From Candidatus Tiamatella incendiivivens (GTDB lineage: Archaea; Thermoproteota; Thermoprotei_A; Sulfolobales; Acidilobaceae), in assembly GCA_015522635.1 (NCBI GenBank), contig WALW01000007.1:1-64000 (forward strand): a stretch of 64,000 nucleotides of DNA, given 5' to 3'. The notes beneath the pieces were generated by a model, which did not search any database, had not been told where the DNA came from, and saw only the letters and a program-made list of their open reading frames with translations. The first letter of the stretch is position 1. Each line of letters begins with the position of its first letter. Made by a program: the position numbers and the translations under genes. Of the stretch, positions 24,568 through 34,878 are shown piece after piece.

Positions 24568-27276
24568 TCACCTCCCAGGGGACAGTGTTATAGTATGTTC
24601 TGCTATGTCCTTCAAACTCGCTGGGCTGCTATCCATCCTTATATTGTGATACTCCAGGCTCACCCACTGGAAGTACTGGTCAGTATAATGCCTGCTAAAC
24701 GGGTTGCCATCGTTACCGCCGGGTAGCATTAGATAGCCTGTACCAGGATCCTTAGGGTTTAGTATTGCTATAAACCTTATACTAGGCCCATGGTTTACAG
24801 GAGGCAGACTCTTATAAGGGTTCTTAGGTAGCTGTGGTGCGACATTGATAGTGAAGGCTCCTCCGCTAGCTGGTTCCTTGGGATAGTTGAGCCAGGGGAG
24901 TACGCTTCCCATGGCGTGTTGGAAATAGTAATAGTGTATTTTACCCCAAATCCACTTCTGCGGATTGTCTGGTGCCTTATAATAGGATCCAAGTAGTTTC
25001 TCTGCTTCATGGAGACGGGTTATGACGAATAGTGACGCATCATTACCAAAGTACTTCTCGAGTTCAGTATTACCGTTAAGTACCTGTTTCAAGCCATAGC
25101 TCGTGAACTCTGCTTTGGCGAGGCAGTAATCCATGCCTAGTGACGCCCTCGACATTAGGGGGTACCATGTATTATAATGGACTAACAAAGCCCAGAGGAA
25201 GCCTATGCTCGGCTCAGGCTTGTTTTTATCCATAACATAGTTCCACTTGCCAAGCATATTCAGTACTTGTTTATCAAGGTTTGTCAGCTTATCAGGGTGT
25301 TTCTCAGCCAATTTGATGAGCGTTGGTACGATATCCTCCATTGCACTGCTCTTTATATCACCCTGTATGTGCATCATATCCTCTATAGTTATACCATTGC
25401 TCTTGTACCCGTTCAATAGTTCCTCTATCCTATAGTGTCTATAGTGATCACAATAGTAACTCTGAAGCTCCCATGGATATAAACCATAAGCAAGTATCCT
25501 ATTATTAGCAGTGGCCACATAGCCCCATGATGGATTAAGTAACCGGGGAATATATGGGAAACTAATGTATCCAACCCATTTGCCTTCATCAGCACTACCG
25601 TTGAAAGGTAGCTCGCCATAATCTACTATCTTTATATTACCTTTCTTTAGTATAGGTATGTTATCTCTAACGGGTATGAGGCCAGTAGGACTGTAAAGAA
25701 TGTTACCTTTATCATCGGCAACTACCGCGTTTTGTATAGCTGCATCAAAATATTGCTGTGCTTTCAAGAAGTCCCAAACGCTTTCTGAGTGATCCATTAG
25801 ATAAGCCCATACTGGTACTAAACTAGGTTTAAGCCCTGTCCATTGGACGGCATATAGTATTTGTCTTCCCTGGAAATCCTTCTCGAATAATGGTCCATGA
25901 ACTGTTTCCTTAACAGTTAGATTTACGAGCTTATAACCGGAGCCTTCCTTAACTTTTATTGTCTCAGCTTTCTCCATAGGCTTTATCCATTGTCCATTGT
26001 AGTAGTATTCGCCGTTCGAGTTCCACTTATAATAGTACCAGTCAACAACGTCAATGAAGCTGTCTGTAAACCCCCATGCTGCATGAAGCGTTCTCCCTAT
26101 AATGATGAATGGAACTCCAGGGAAAGCTACACCATAGACGTTTAGCCCTGTATCTTTCGAGACTAAATGCATTTCTATCCATATAGGAGGAACCATCAGG
26201 GTTAGGTGGGGATCATTGGCAAGTAACGGGTACCCATATTTTGTTATATTACCACTAACAACCCAGTTGTTAGAAGCCCCAAGGCACCTAGTGTAACCCA
26301 ATAGTTTATCAACAGTCTTAGAGAGGTTCAATGGAGTAACTGCAACAATATTAGGCGTGTTTATTGGTCCTTTGAATGTCCGTACAAAGGTATGCGGATG
26401 AAATGTCTGTGGGTTGATATAGGTATAGTTGTACTTGAATTCCATGCCTTTGAAATCATTAATGTGATCCCAGTAGTGATTGCCATGTATTATTGGTTCA
26501 TTAAAGTCCTGCTTTAACATGTTGAAGTCGAGGAGTATCTGAGGTCCATTAGCTAATGCTAGATGCAACCTACCTACATCACTATCATCATATGCTAAAT
26601 CATATATTATCAATTTCGCTACCGCTGCACTGTCAGAAAGCTTCCAGGGTTCTGGTTTCACACCGAGTAGTTTATACTCGACGGGAAGAGAGTCACGATC
26701 CTCCGCCCATTTAATATAATCGTTCACACCATTAGTATAGGCTTCAAGCATATCCAATGCTTTCGCAACATTAGGATCCTTTTTAGCCATTTGCTTCATG
26801 AGGTTAATGCTGTCCACCGCGCTCTCGTATAGCTGTAGGTTTCTCATAAACTTATCTTGGTTTAATGTTTCATTGCCGAAGAACTCTGATAAGCGACCTG
26901 CAACTATTCTCCTCATTAGATCCATTTCAAATAATCTGAACCTAGCCTGCACCCATCCTACTGCAGTAAACAAGTCCTTTTCATTGTCCGCGTAAATATG
27001 AGGTACACCCTCTTTATCCACTATAACTGTTACTTTACCTGTTAAACCGGGAATGCTAACCTCGTTAGGGTACTTTGCTTTAACAGGTTCCTCCCATAAA
27101 CCCTTTACAGGGTCGAAAAGGTAGGGATACGGAGTCCCTTGAGTAAGTGGGAATACCGAGAGGATTATAGCTATTATGAGGAGCAGTGATCCGATTGCTA
27201 TCTTTGATCCTTTACCAAACCTCAATTCTCTCACCACATTCAAACAAGGTTTAAGGATAGTGCTCGCTAGTTTCAT
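24568..27276 (-). CDS. Penicillin acylase (penicillin amidase) family Ntn hydrolase
   Basis: A 902-residue secreted or membrane-anchored amidase. Residues about 25-45 form a signal anchor (IAIGSLLLIIAIILSVF). The alpha part contains VIVDKEGVPHIYADNEKDLF and the beta part begins after the autocatalytic site CLGA|SNNWVVSG, where Ser335 becomes the N-terminal nucleophile. Downstream motifs YPLLANDPHLTLMVPPIW and AYGVAFPG-like GVAFPGVPFIIIGRT are typical. The family hydrolyses N-acyl amides such as acyl-homoserine lactones, acyl-amino acids or penicillins; the natural substrate is unknown. First gene of an operon with a small membrane protein and LysE. Confidence 0.9.
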   Translation of the reverse strand: MKLASTILKPCLNVVRELRFGKGSKIAIGSLLLIIAIILSVFPLTQGTPYPYLFDPVKGLWEEPVKAKYPNEVSIPGLTGKVTVIVDKEGVPHIYADNEKDLFTAVGWVQARFRLFEMDLMRRIVAGRLSEFFGNETLNQDKFMRNLQLYESAVDSINLMKQMAKKDPNVAKALDMLEAYTNGVNDYIKWAEDRDSLPVEYKLLGVKPEPWKLSDSAAVAKLIIYDLAYDDSDVGRLHLALANGPQILLDFNMLKQDFNEPIIHGNHYWDHINDFKGMEFKYNYTYINPQTFHPHTFVRTFKGPINTPNIVAVTPLNLSKTVDKLLGYTRCLGASNNWVVSGNITKYGYPLLANDPHLTLMVPPIWIEMHLVSKDTGLNVYGVAFPGVPFIIIGRTLHAAWGFTDSFIDVVDWYYYKWNSNGEYYYNGQWIKPMEKAETIKVKEGSGYKLVNLTVKETVHGPLFEKDFQGRQILYAVQWTGLKPSLVPVWAYLMDHSESVWDFLKAQQYFDAAIQNAVVADDKGNILYSPTGLIPVRDNIPILKKGNIKIVDYGELPFNGSADEGKWVGYISFPYIPRLLNPSWGYVATANNRILAYGLYPWELQSYYCDHYRHYRIEELLNGYKSNGITIEDMMHIQGDIKSSAMEDIVPTLIKLAEKHPDKLTNLDKQVLNMLGKWNYVMDKNKPEPSIGFLWALLVHYNTWYPLMSRASLGMDYCLAKAEFTSYGLKQVLNGNTELEKYFGNDASLFVITRLHEAEKLLGSYYKAPDNPQKWIWGKIHYYYFQHAMGSVLPWLNYPKEPASGGAFTINVAPQLPKNPYKSLPPVNHGPSIRFIAILNPKDPGTGYLMLPGGNDGNPFSRHYTDQYFQWVSLEYHNIRMDSSPASLKDIAEHTITLSPGR

Positions 27277-27637
27277 TTTATTACTACTATATATAATATA
27301 AAGCTATCATAAAAACCTTGAATTCTATAGAAAACTACGGGTGAAATAAAATAAGCTTGAAGGATGGATCAGGATTTAATAGTAATACCAGCTCTTATAG
27401 TCCTCTGGATCTTCCTCAAAGACCTCTGTAGCTCGTCTAAATACATTCTAATAGAGACTATGTCGGTATAAACATATGGGTCAACTAGTTGTATGTTCTT
27501 CTCCCACCTTACCTGTAGATATCCCATACAATTATGAGTATAACAATAATGTACCATGGAATACCGTTGAAACTAGTGAAAAAGTGTGTAATCACACATG
27601 GTTATAGTGCACTATGGTTCTCACAACTAAAACAGCT
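27277..27637. other. Intergenic region with a weak small ORF
   Basis: The gap contains the acylase promoter (TATATATAATATAAAG near 27289-27303, minus strand). A 62-codon minus-strand frame at 27369-27557 encodes DPYVYTDIVSIRMYLDELQR and a basic end. It has no clear ribosome site and no family likeness, so I do not call it a gene, although a short helical protein is possible. Confidence 0.35.
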
Positions 27638-28915
27638 TTACCCGCTTATAATGTTCTTTACCACAGCACCTTCCTTTACAACTAACCCTACATTCTCCAT
27701 TCCAACCAGCAGATTAATATTATCCAAGGGGTTACCCTTAACTGCAATAAAATCAGCAATATAACCCGGCTTCAATAACCCAATTCTATCCTGCAACCCG
27801 GCAATATAAGCCGAGTTCACAGTTACGGCAATAATAGCCTCCATCGGGGATAACCCTATCTTCTCAACAAGCAACATTAGCTCAAGACCATTCATCCCAT
27901 AGACATTATAATCCCTACTATTAATGAAGAAATCGGTTCCAGCAGCTAGCCTCACACCTTGCCTGTAGGCTTTCCGTATATTCGAAATATGCGCGTCATG
28001 AGCCTCTCTGGCTTTCTCTAAAGCCCAGCTAGGGAGACCAGAGGCTTCACCGAGCTTCAGTAGTAAATCAACAACCGACAGGGTGGGAATAACAACAGCA
28101 TTCTTCTCCAAAGCAAGATTAATACCATCTTGGTCAATATAGATTCCATGGGCTATCCTAGTAACTCCAGCCTTCAACGCGTTAACAATACCCTCAGATC
28201 CCTCAGCATGGATATGAACGAATCTATTAGCCCTCCTAGCCTCCTCGACAATAGCTCTAATCTCCTCTAGAGTAAACTGGGGATACTCAGGCCTATCCCT
28301 CTGAGAAGCAACACCTCCCGTCGTGAATATCTTTATAAAATCAACTCCATTCCTAAGAGCGTACCGTGCAGCTTTTCTACAATCATCTGCACCATCACAC
28401 AACAAACTCATAAACGGGGATAATAGTCTCGAACTCCTAGCATCAACAAGTTCAACAGGCAGGAAATGAATATCACCATGACCAAAAGTCTGTGAAACAG
28501 GATAACCCGAAGCAACTATACGGGGACCCCTAACAGACCCTTCATTTACTGCATCTCTCAAGTGAAGGGCTACCACACTACCGGCATCAACGATAGTAGT
28601 GAAACCGGCATCAAGAACCCTACCAATATCAACTATTCCCCTCGCAACAAAAACACCGAAAGGAGTAAGCAGACTCTCCTTTACGTAATCACCGCTCCTG
28701 AACCCAGTTATATGCATATGGGCATCAATCAATCCAGGCAGAATAGTATAACCCTTAAGCCAGATAGGCTCAACATTGCTAGGAACCTCCACGGAACCCT
28801 GGGTACCCACGGTAGTAACCCTGTTATTCTTCATTACGATGCAACCATTCTCGAAAACTTTACCCAGCTCTCCAGTAAAAACACGGTCGCCGCAATAAAC
28901 ACTAGGCAGAGGCAA
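27638..28915 (-). CDS. Metal-dependent amidohydrolase (imidazolonepropionase/prolidase-like)
   Basis: A 425-residue amidohydrolase superfamily enzyme (COG1228 type). Metal ligands are visible in order: HxH in GLIDAHMHITG, Lys in VDFIKIFTTGGV, His in FVHIHAEGSEG, His in RIAHGIYID and Asp in LAAGTDFF. The closing small beta domain has GLLKPGYIADFIAVKGNPL. Members cleave Xaa-Pro dipeptides, imidazolonepropionate or other cyclic amides; peptide use fits the surrounding genes. It starts at TTG 28915 and has no obvious operon partner. Confidence 0.85.
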   Translation of the reverse strand: MPLPSVYCGDRVFTGELGKVFENGCIVMKNNRVTTVGTQGSVEVPSNVEPIWLKGYTILPGLIDAHMHITGFRSGDYVKESLLTPFGVFVARGIVDIGRVLDAGFTTIVDAGSVVALHLRDAVNEGSVRGPRIVASGYPVSQTFGHGDIHFLPVELVDARSSRLLSPFMSLLCDGADDCRKAARYALRNGVDFIKIFTTGGVASQRDRPEYPQFTLEEIRAIVEEARRANRFVHIHAEGSEGIVNALKAGVTRIAHGIYIDQDGINLALEKNAVVIPTLSVVDLLLKLGEASGLPSWALEKAREAHDAHISNIRKAYRQGVRLAAGTDFFINSRDYNVYGMNGLELMLLVEKIGLSPMEAIIAVTVNSAYIAGLQDRIGLLKPGYIADFIAVKGNPLDNINLLVGMENVGLVVKEGAVVKNIISG

Positions 28916-29015
28916 ATAAATATCACCATTCTAATATGCGTGTTATAGCAGTAAAAAGATTACTAGTCTCAGAAACAAATAAGAATTAACAAATCAATAA
29001 ACCACAATAAGAAAA

Positions 29016-29093
29016 GGGCCCGTGGCCTAGCCAGGATAGGGCGCCGGCCTGCGGAGCCGGCGATCCGGGGTTCAAATCCCCGCGGGCCCACCA
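29016..29093 (+). tRNA. tRNA-Arg (anticodon GCG)
   Basis: The acceptor GGGCCCG pairs with CGGGCCC. The D-arm is GCCTAGCCAGGATAGGGC, the anticodon stem CCGGC/GCCGG encloses loop CTGCGGA (anticodon GCG), and the T-arm is CGGGG-TTCAAAT-CCCCG. A73 is followed by an encoded CCA (29091-29093). No intron. Its 5' half is nearly the same as that of tRNA-Arg(CCG). Confidence 0.96.
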
Positions 29094-29127
29094 CAAATTA
29101 ATATGGATGTCTTTACTACTTGACGGG

Positions 29128-30138
29128 TCAAACCCATATTTTTGCTACAGCCACTAGCCCCCTCATTTCTCCTTTCTTCATTCTTATCATTGCTTCTTGT
29201 ATATCTTCGAATCGTACTATTTCTTTTTCTATGGTTAGGTTTAGCCTGTTTGCTATTTCTAGGAATTCTCTTCCGTAGTCTCTTCTTACTTGGTATAGTG
29301 TTTTGATATTCTTTCCCCAAAGATTTGCTGTATAGTCTCTTATCTCTATTGGTGTCATTGATACTGCTGCTAGAACTAATGTTCCTGATATATCTAGGTT
29401 CTCTAATGCTTTTTCAACAAGTTTTCCTGCTGGTGGGAAGAATATTATGGAATCCATTTTCTCAGGCATTCTCTCAGTAGCAATATTTCCCACCCACGTT
29501 GCTCCATTATTCCTTGCTATCCTTTTATGTTCCTCGCTTCGAGTACTTACATAGAGATCTATGCCCATGCTCTTAGCTACATGGAGTACGTAGTATGCTG
29601 TCGGTCCGAAGCCTACAAGTCCGAGTTTACCACCCTCCTTTACATTGGCTAGTTTAAAGGCGAAATGCCCTGATACACCTGGACACATTAGTGGAGCTAG
29701 ATCCTCGTCTCTTAGCCTCATTTTATTGAGATTAAAAGCGAAGTCCTCTTTCGCAATAAAGTATTCTGCATATCCTCCGTCTACATCCCATCCAGTCCTC
29801 TTTATTTCTGGGCAGTAATTTTCTTCTCCCCTCATACAGTACTTACATTTTCCACAGGTACTGTATAGCCATGTGACTCCGGCTTTATCCCCGGGTTTAA
29901 ACTTCGTAACACCTTCACCGATTTTATCTACTACTCCCACGATCTCATGCCCAGGTATAACCGGTTTTTTGTGGAGGGGTATGTCGCCCTCGGCGATATG
30001 TAGATCGGTTCTGCAGATGCCGCAATAGCTTACCTTTATTCGAATCTCACCTGGATCCGGTTCCGGAGTAGGTATTTCCACAAGCTTCATCGGTTTCTCT
30101 TCTATCGGTTTCTGCTCCTCTACGATCCAAGCCTTCAC
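29128..30138 (-). CDS. Zinc-dependent alcohol dehydrogenase (MDR family)
   Basis: A 336-residue medium-chain dehydrogenase. The catalytic zinc site has Cys in SYCGICRTDLH and HE in PVIPGHEIVGVV; the structural zinc lobe has the four Cys of CGKCKYCMRGEENYC. The NAD(P) fold is GKLGLVGFGPTAYYVLHVA with STRSEEH following the second strand, which suggests NADP use. The GTG at 30138 (VKAWIVEEQ) is preferred over 30180, because CAGGGTGG precedes it and the upstream NnrDE gene ends at 30140. It is probably in one operon with that gene. It likely oxidises short alcohols or reduces aldehydes. Confidence 0.9.
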   Translation of the reverse strand: MKAWIVEEQKPIEEKPMKLVEIPTPEPDPGEIRIKVSYCGICRTDLHIAEGDIPLHKKPVIPGHEIVGVVDKIGEGVTKFKPGDKAGVTWLYSTCGKCKYCMRGEENYCPEIKRTGWDVDGGYAEYFIAKEDFAFNLNKMRLRDEDLAPLMCPGVSGHFAFKLANVKEGGKLGLVGFGPTAYYVLHVAKSMGIDLYVSTRSEEHKRIARNNGATWVGNIATERMPEKMDSIIFFPPAGKLVEKALENLDISGTLVLAAVSMTPIEIRDYTANLWGKNIKTLYQVRRDYGREFLEIANRLNLTIEKEIVRFEDIQEAMIRMKKGEMRGLVAVAKIWV

Positions 30139-30139
30139 G

Positions 30140-31708
30140 TTAAACCACCCTGATTGAATATCGTTTTTTGACGCTGTCAAAACTTGTTCTAAGAAGTTTT
30201 AAGGCTAGGGGCAGGTACTCCATTATATCTCTAGCCACGATACCATCCTCACCTTTCGCTTCTGCTGCTAAATCACCTGCAAAGCCATGGATGAAAACAC
30301 CCATTCTAGCGGCTTCTTCGAGGCTTAGACCTAAACCATACATAGCAGCTATAGCTCCCGTTAAAACATCACCGCTTCCGGCCGTAGCCATACCTGAGTT
30401 CCCACTCATGTTAATATAGACCCTGTCATCCGGGATAGCTATTTGCGTATGAGCCCCTTTCAATATAATAATAGAATTTAACTCCCTAGCGTATTTCCTA
30501 GCAACATTTATTCTATCCTCAACTATATTGCTTATATCTAGGCCAGTTAATCTAGCCATCTCACCGGGATGCGGTGTCAAAATTGTTCCACACTTCCGTT
30601 CTCTAATAATACTCGGGTTTCTAGACAAGGCAGTTAACCCATCTCCATCCACTATTAGAGGCTTCTCTATGGCTGGAATAAGTTCTAGCATAAGTTTCTG
30701 GGTTTCATTATTCAAAGAAGTTCCAGGACCTAATACAACTATGTCAACAGTGTTGACTAGTTCAAGTATTTCTTCTTTAGCCGAATAACTTATACTCCCA
30801 TCATCCGTCTCGGGGAGAGGATGGAAAACTACTTCTCTAGCACTAGTTCCTATGAAAGGGGCTACAGAACTTGCTGTTGCGAGTCTTGAGTATCCACCGC
30901 CAGCTTTCAAGAATGATAATGACGATAGTAGAGGTGCGCCGTAATATTTTCTTGCTCCGGCGATGAATAATGCTTCACCGAAACTGCCTTTGTGCCCGTC
31001 TTTTTTCCTGGGAGGTAGTATTATTGGATCATTCAAATCTATTAATACATTACTACTTTCATAAATAGCGGGTGGGAAGGATATATGGGAGACAACGACT
31101 TGCCCACAGTATTCATAACCCGGATACAATATATTCCCTATTTTAGGCAAACCAAACGTTATGGTATACCTAGCTCTCACAGCCTTACCCATAACCTTAC
31201 CAGTATCACCAGAAATCCCAGAGGGAATATCAATGCTGAAGACTAGTTTATCAGAGCTATTTATCAAATCTATAGCTTCAGCGTAAACACCACCGACGTC
31301 TCGGGAAAGCCCTGTTCCAAAAATACCGTCAATGATAGCATCAGCCTCTCTTAGAGCATTCACAACAGCATCATGATCAAAATCCTGAACATCTACCCCT
31401 ATTTTGCTAGTTATTTCAAAGTTCTCCCCAGCAGGCCCCTTGTATTTTGATGGATTAGTAAGGAGAAATACCTTTACAAACGCACCCATAGAATGCAATT
31501 TTCTAGCAACTACTAGAGAGTCTCCTCCATTATTACCCGGTCCAGCAAACACAACGAACCTCTTACCTCTAACATCCCCATAGTGCTGGAGAATAACAAA
31601 GTACACAGCATGACCAGCATTCTCCATCAACTGGATGTGACTAATACTATACTTATCCACAGCTATTTTATCCATTCCATGCATTTCCTCGACTGTACTA
31701 ACCTTCAA
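30140..31708 (-). CDS. nnr: Bifunctional NAD(P)HX epimerase/dehydratase
   Basis: A 522-residue fusion that repairs hydrated NADH and NADPH, a frequent damage at high temperature. The N-terminal epimerase domain (1 to about 215) has FVVFAGPGNNGGDSLVVARK and FSIDIPSGISGDTG. The C-terminal ADP/ATP-dependent dehydratase (about 230-510) has VVLGPGTSLNNETQ, TILTPHPGEMARLTG and NSGMATAGSGDVLTGAIAAM. The start TTG 31708 has AGGTGA upstream. The alcohol dehydrogenase begins one base after its stop, so an NAD(P)H user is coupled to the repair enzyme. Confidence 0.95.
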   Translation of the reverse strand: MKVSTVEEMHGMDKIAVDKYSISHIQLMENAGHAVYFVILQHYGDVRGKRFVVFAGPGNNGGDSLVVARKLHSMGAFVKVFLLTNPSKYKGPAGENFEITSKIGVDVQDFDHDAVVNALREADAIIDGIFGTGLSRDVGGVYAEAIDLINSSDKLVFSIDIPSGISGDTGKVMGKAVRARYTITFGLPKIGNILYPGYEYCGQVVVSHISFPPAIYESSNVLIDLNDPIILPPRKKDGHKGSFGEALFIAGARKYYGAPLLSSLSFLKAGGGYSRLATASSVAPFIGTSAREVVFHPLPETDDGSISYSAKEEILELVNTVDIVVLGPGTSLNNETQKLMLELIPAIEKPLIVDGDGLTALSRNPSIIRERKCGTILTPHPGEMARLTGLDISNIVEDRINVARKYARELNSIIILKGAHTQIAIPDDRVYINMSGNSGMATAGSGDVLTGAIAAMYGLGLSLEEAARMGVFIHGFAGDLAAEAKGEDGIVARDIMEYLPLALKLLRTSFDSVKKRYSIRVV

Positions 31709-31898
31709 AATAATTCACCTAGAAAATTATACCGATTCCAATTTACAGTGTTTGATGGGCAAAAAAGATTTTCACTTAAATTAACCCGATTTTGAAACAT
31801 CATGATGCGCTATATTGATTTAAGAGTTAGTGGCTATTTAGTTCTAAAAATAATCTGATCGTATGAATATGACGTTTTTAGTTAGTGGAAAAGGGGTT

Positions 31899-32888
31899 TT
31901 AGCTAGGCCCGATTTGAATTGCTATATTCCCCATATTACCTTGTATTTGCATTAGTATTATCAGTTCTATCGAATGATCGGTTGTCTGAGCATATATTCC
32001 TAGTTGTGCTGGGTTGGCTGCTATTGTAACATTTGCCCATCCCTTGGTTTCTAGTCCTTTACTTATTTGTGTTAGGTAGTTGTTGATTTGACTTGGATCC
32101 AAGTTTGTTACAGTAAAGTCTTCATTATAAGCACCGTTTTGTATTGCTGCGACATTACATGCCATATTATTGGGTCCAAAAACACCCGCAAGTACTTCTA
32201 ATACACCGTCATTTAATTCTTTAAGGTTGCTTGGAGGTTGTACTGTACACATTGATATACCTGTTTGAGTCTGGGTCGTTGTGGTGGTTTCTGTTTGGCT
32301 TGTTGTGGTGGTTGAAATCTGAGTTGTTGTAGTACCGCCTTGACTGGTAGTTTGAGTGCCGGTGGTAGTGTGTGTGGTGGTTTGAGTTTGCTGGCTTGTT
32401 GTAGTTTGCTCCATGCATGGTAGTTCGTTGCTCGAGCTTTCCTTTACGCCTTCCCAAGACCCCGAGTCATAGTTTGTTGAGAAGTGTCATGAACCGCTCG
32501 CCTTGCCCCCAGAGATTGTTCCTGAGAATAATACTGCATTTGGTCCTACTGAACCTATTTCTATTTTGTCCCCACTGAGTGATACTGTTATTGGCATCCA
32601 GCCTTCATCGGATGCGTATGTTCCTGTGCTTTGTAGACAACCGGTGTAAGAAGTTGTTCCGGTTTTCTTGATTATCCATTTCCATTCTCCAGTTCCCTTT
32701 ACACCTTTATAGGTTCCGTGCCATGTTCCTTCTATGTTAGCTGTACTCTCTTGCGTGCTCTGAGTTACCGTACTTCCGGTTTCGCTTGTGGTAGTGGTGC
32801 TACCACTTCCTCCGTGGCCTAATGCAAGTGCGCCAGCTATGGCTACTACTACGATGACCGTTATAATCCCAATTATCTTGGTTTCCAA
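31899..32888 (-). pseudogene. Secreted Thr-rich protein split by an in-frame UGA
   Basis: Two frames (32888-32487 and 32414-31899) lie in the same reading frame and are joined by open sequence apart from one TGA at 32487-32489. The N-terminal part has a pilin-like or signal-anchor start (IIGIITVIVVVAIAGALALG), a Thr/Ser linker and a beta-rich domain (GTWHGTYKGVKGTGEWKW, FSGTISGGKASGS). After the TGA the reading continues HFSTNYDSGSWEGVKESSSN, a fitting end of that beta domain, then a second Thr/Gln linker and a 110-residue domain (CTVQPPSNLKELNDGVLEVL). The whole would be 329 codons. Either a nonsense mutation, an error or readthrough. The second half has no signal or ribosome site of its own. 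Confidence 0.75.
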
Positions 32889-33096
32889 AGATAATTAACC
32901 TCCCTAATTAAAGTGCCGACTGTTTGGATGCCTGTAAAATATCAGGATCCTTGGGGGCCGGCTTTTGATTCTAGGGATAATACGGTGTTAAGCAATATAA
33001 ATATGTTATAGTCTAATAGAGTGCGTGTTTATATAGATTATATATGTTTTTATGTGTGTAAATTATCTTTATACACGAAAAACTACTCCATTAGAT

Positions 33097-34878
33097 TTAG
33101 ATTTCTTTCATTTTATCTGTTATGAAGTTGATCATTTGACTATAAACGAGTATTCTATTACTTATCCTTGTTATACGGTGTCCTTCATCCCTTAACAATA
33201 TGTATTTAACATCTATCCCGCGCTCCCTAAGTTTTGTCACTAGCTGCTCTGCTTCTGAGACGGGGACTCGTGTATCATTTTTACAGTGGATAACCATAAG
33301 AGGCGCCTTCAGTTTATCTATATGTGTTATCGGGCTTAGTTCTAGCATTATTTCTCTATGTTTATCAGGGTCGCCGTACTCATCCATCCTATACTTCCTC
33401 CTCTGGGGACTAGTATTCCTTATGAATGTGACAAGATTGACTATTCCCGCTATTTCTGTTCCACACTTCCATATGTCGGGATAGAAAGTCATAGCCATCA
33501 ATGTTAGATATCCTCCGTATGATCCGCCCGTGACACATACTTTGCTAGGATCTAGGAGTCCTTCATTAACTAATGAGAGGTATGCATAGTATACATCTTT
33601 GACAGCATCACCTCTTTTCTCTATATCGTCTAGATGGGTGAAAGTTTTTCCATAACCTATAGTACCCCTGAAATTAGGGGCTATAACGAGGTATCCTAAC
33701 CTTGTGAGTAGCTGAATAAGGGGATTGAATCTAAACGTGACTTGACTTTCCGGCCCTCCATGGAGGTACATAATCCCTGGATATGGCTTATTCCCATTCT
33801 TTGGCTTGAATAAGAGGCCGTTTATTGTTAACCCATCGAAAGATTCATACTTAAAATGCTCCGGTCTTACAAAGTCCTTCCGGCTCAAAAGAAGTTTTGG
33901 GGAATATGTTAACTTTCTCATTTCACCCGAATTTTCATCCAGGAGAAATATCTCTTCACCGTATTCTGATTTCGACAGTGATATAATTAATTGCGATAGA
34001 TTTTCACTATATTCTACTCTAGTTACATATCCTTTTGTTGAAATTATTTTAGATGGTTCTCCACCTTCTTCTAGGCTTATTTTATAGAGTTCACTTTCTC
34101 CGTTTTTATTTAGTGTGAAATAGGCAGTTTTACCCGTCAATGTCACGTGATCTACATCCCATTCTCCATTGTAAAGGTATTTCCATCGCTTTGATTCAAG
34201 GTTGTATAGTCCTATCCCTTTGAATTCGCTATCTACATTTGTTATAAAGAGAAAGCTTTTGTCATTAATTGGGATTGGAGAATAGTTGAGAGCTTCACCG
34301 TTATGCCCGGTGAGATTATATAACCGTTTCATTTTTATATCGTAAAGCAATATATCTGAATCTAGGTTAGTGTAACTTTTGGTTAAGAGTAGCTTTGAGC
34401 CCTTGATCCAGTGTTCGGCGTGTAGTATTCCCTTGTTTCTCATTACAAGCCTTGGTAGGCTACCTAGTTCGTATAGGTATAGGTCGAAGTTGATTAGATC
34501 CTTTTTGTTTGATGTGAATGCAAGAGTCGTACCAGCGGGATTCCATGATCCTAGGTAGTTAATATAGTCTCTTCCCTTTGAAATTTTTATAATACTTTTT
34601 CCTGTGTCAATATATAATCCCCAAAACTCGTTGCCGATATCGTAGTCTGTGGTGAAGGCTATTAGTTTGCTAGTTGATATAGTGTAATCGTCTATTCTGC
34701 CTTCCCAGGGTATTGCAATGTCATAGATAAAGCGCTTATTCTCGGCGCTGGCAACCCACAATTTGTCTATTCCTGTCGTGTTTGAGATGTAAAATACACA
34801 GTGGTCTCTTCCTGGTTTGCCTTCCCTGGCAGATCTTATTCTAAGGTATTTAGTTACTTTGTAACTTGTTTCTTCCAA
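33097..34878 (-). CDS. S9 family peptidase (acylaminoacyl-peptidase/prolyl oligopeptidase type)
   Basis: A 593-residue serine peptidase. The N-terminal half is a beta-propeller with repeats such as STSKLIAFTTDYDIGNEFWG and PAGTTLAFTSNKKDLINFDL. The C-terminal alpha/beta-hydrolase has PGIMYLHGGPESQVTFRFNP (oxyanion region), nucleophile VTGGSYGGYLTLMAMT, Asp in HCKNDTRVPVSEAEQ and His in LRDEGHRITR. It cleaves short peptides or removes acylated N-terminal residues in the cytoplasm (no signal peptide). It starts at TTG 34878 and stands alone. Confidence 0.93.
   Translation of the reverse strand: MEETSYKVTKYLRIRSAREGKPGRDHCVFYISNTTGIDKLWVASAENKRFIYDIAIPWEGRIDDYTISTSKLIAFTTDYDIGNEFWGLYIDTGKSIIKISKGRDYINYLGSWNPAGTTLAFTSNKKDLINFDLYLYELGSLPRLVMRNKGILHAEHWIKGSKLLLTKSYTNLDSDILLYDIKMKRLYNLTGHNGEALNYSPIPINDKSFLFITNVDSEFKGIGLYNLESKRWKYLYNGEWDVDHVTLTGKTAYFTLNKNGESELYKISLEEGGEPSKIISTKGYVTRVEYSENLSQLIISLSKSEYGEEIFLLDENSGEMRKLTYSPKLLLSRKDFVRPEHFKYESFDGLTINGLLFKPKNGNKPYPGIMYLHGGPESQVTFRFNPLIQLLTRLGYLVIAPNFRGTIGYGKTFTHLDDIEKRGDAVKDVYYAYLSLVNEGLLDPSKVCVTGGSYGGYLTLMAMTFYPDIWKCGTEIAGIVNLVTFIRNTSPQRRKYRMDEYGDPDKHREIMLELSPITHIDKLKAPLMVIHCKNDTRVPVSEAEQLVTKLRERGIDVKYILLRDEGHRITRISNRILVYSQMINFITDKMKEI

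Noticed and set aside
27369-27557. 62-codon minus-strand frame
   Set aside because: No clear start signal or likeness; noted in the intergenic entry only.
32221-32457. Frame MGRRKGKLEQRT on the minus strand
   Set aside because: Out-of-frame shadow of the Thr-rich linker; the real frame passes through the UGA-split protein.
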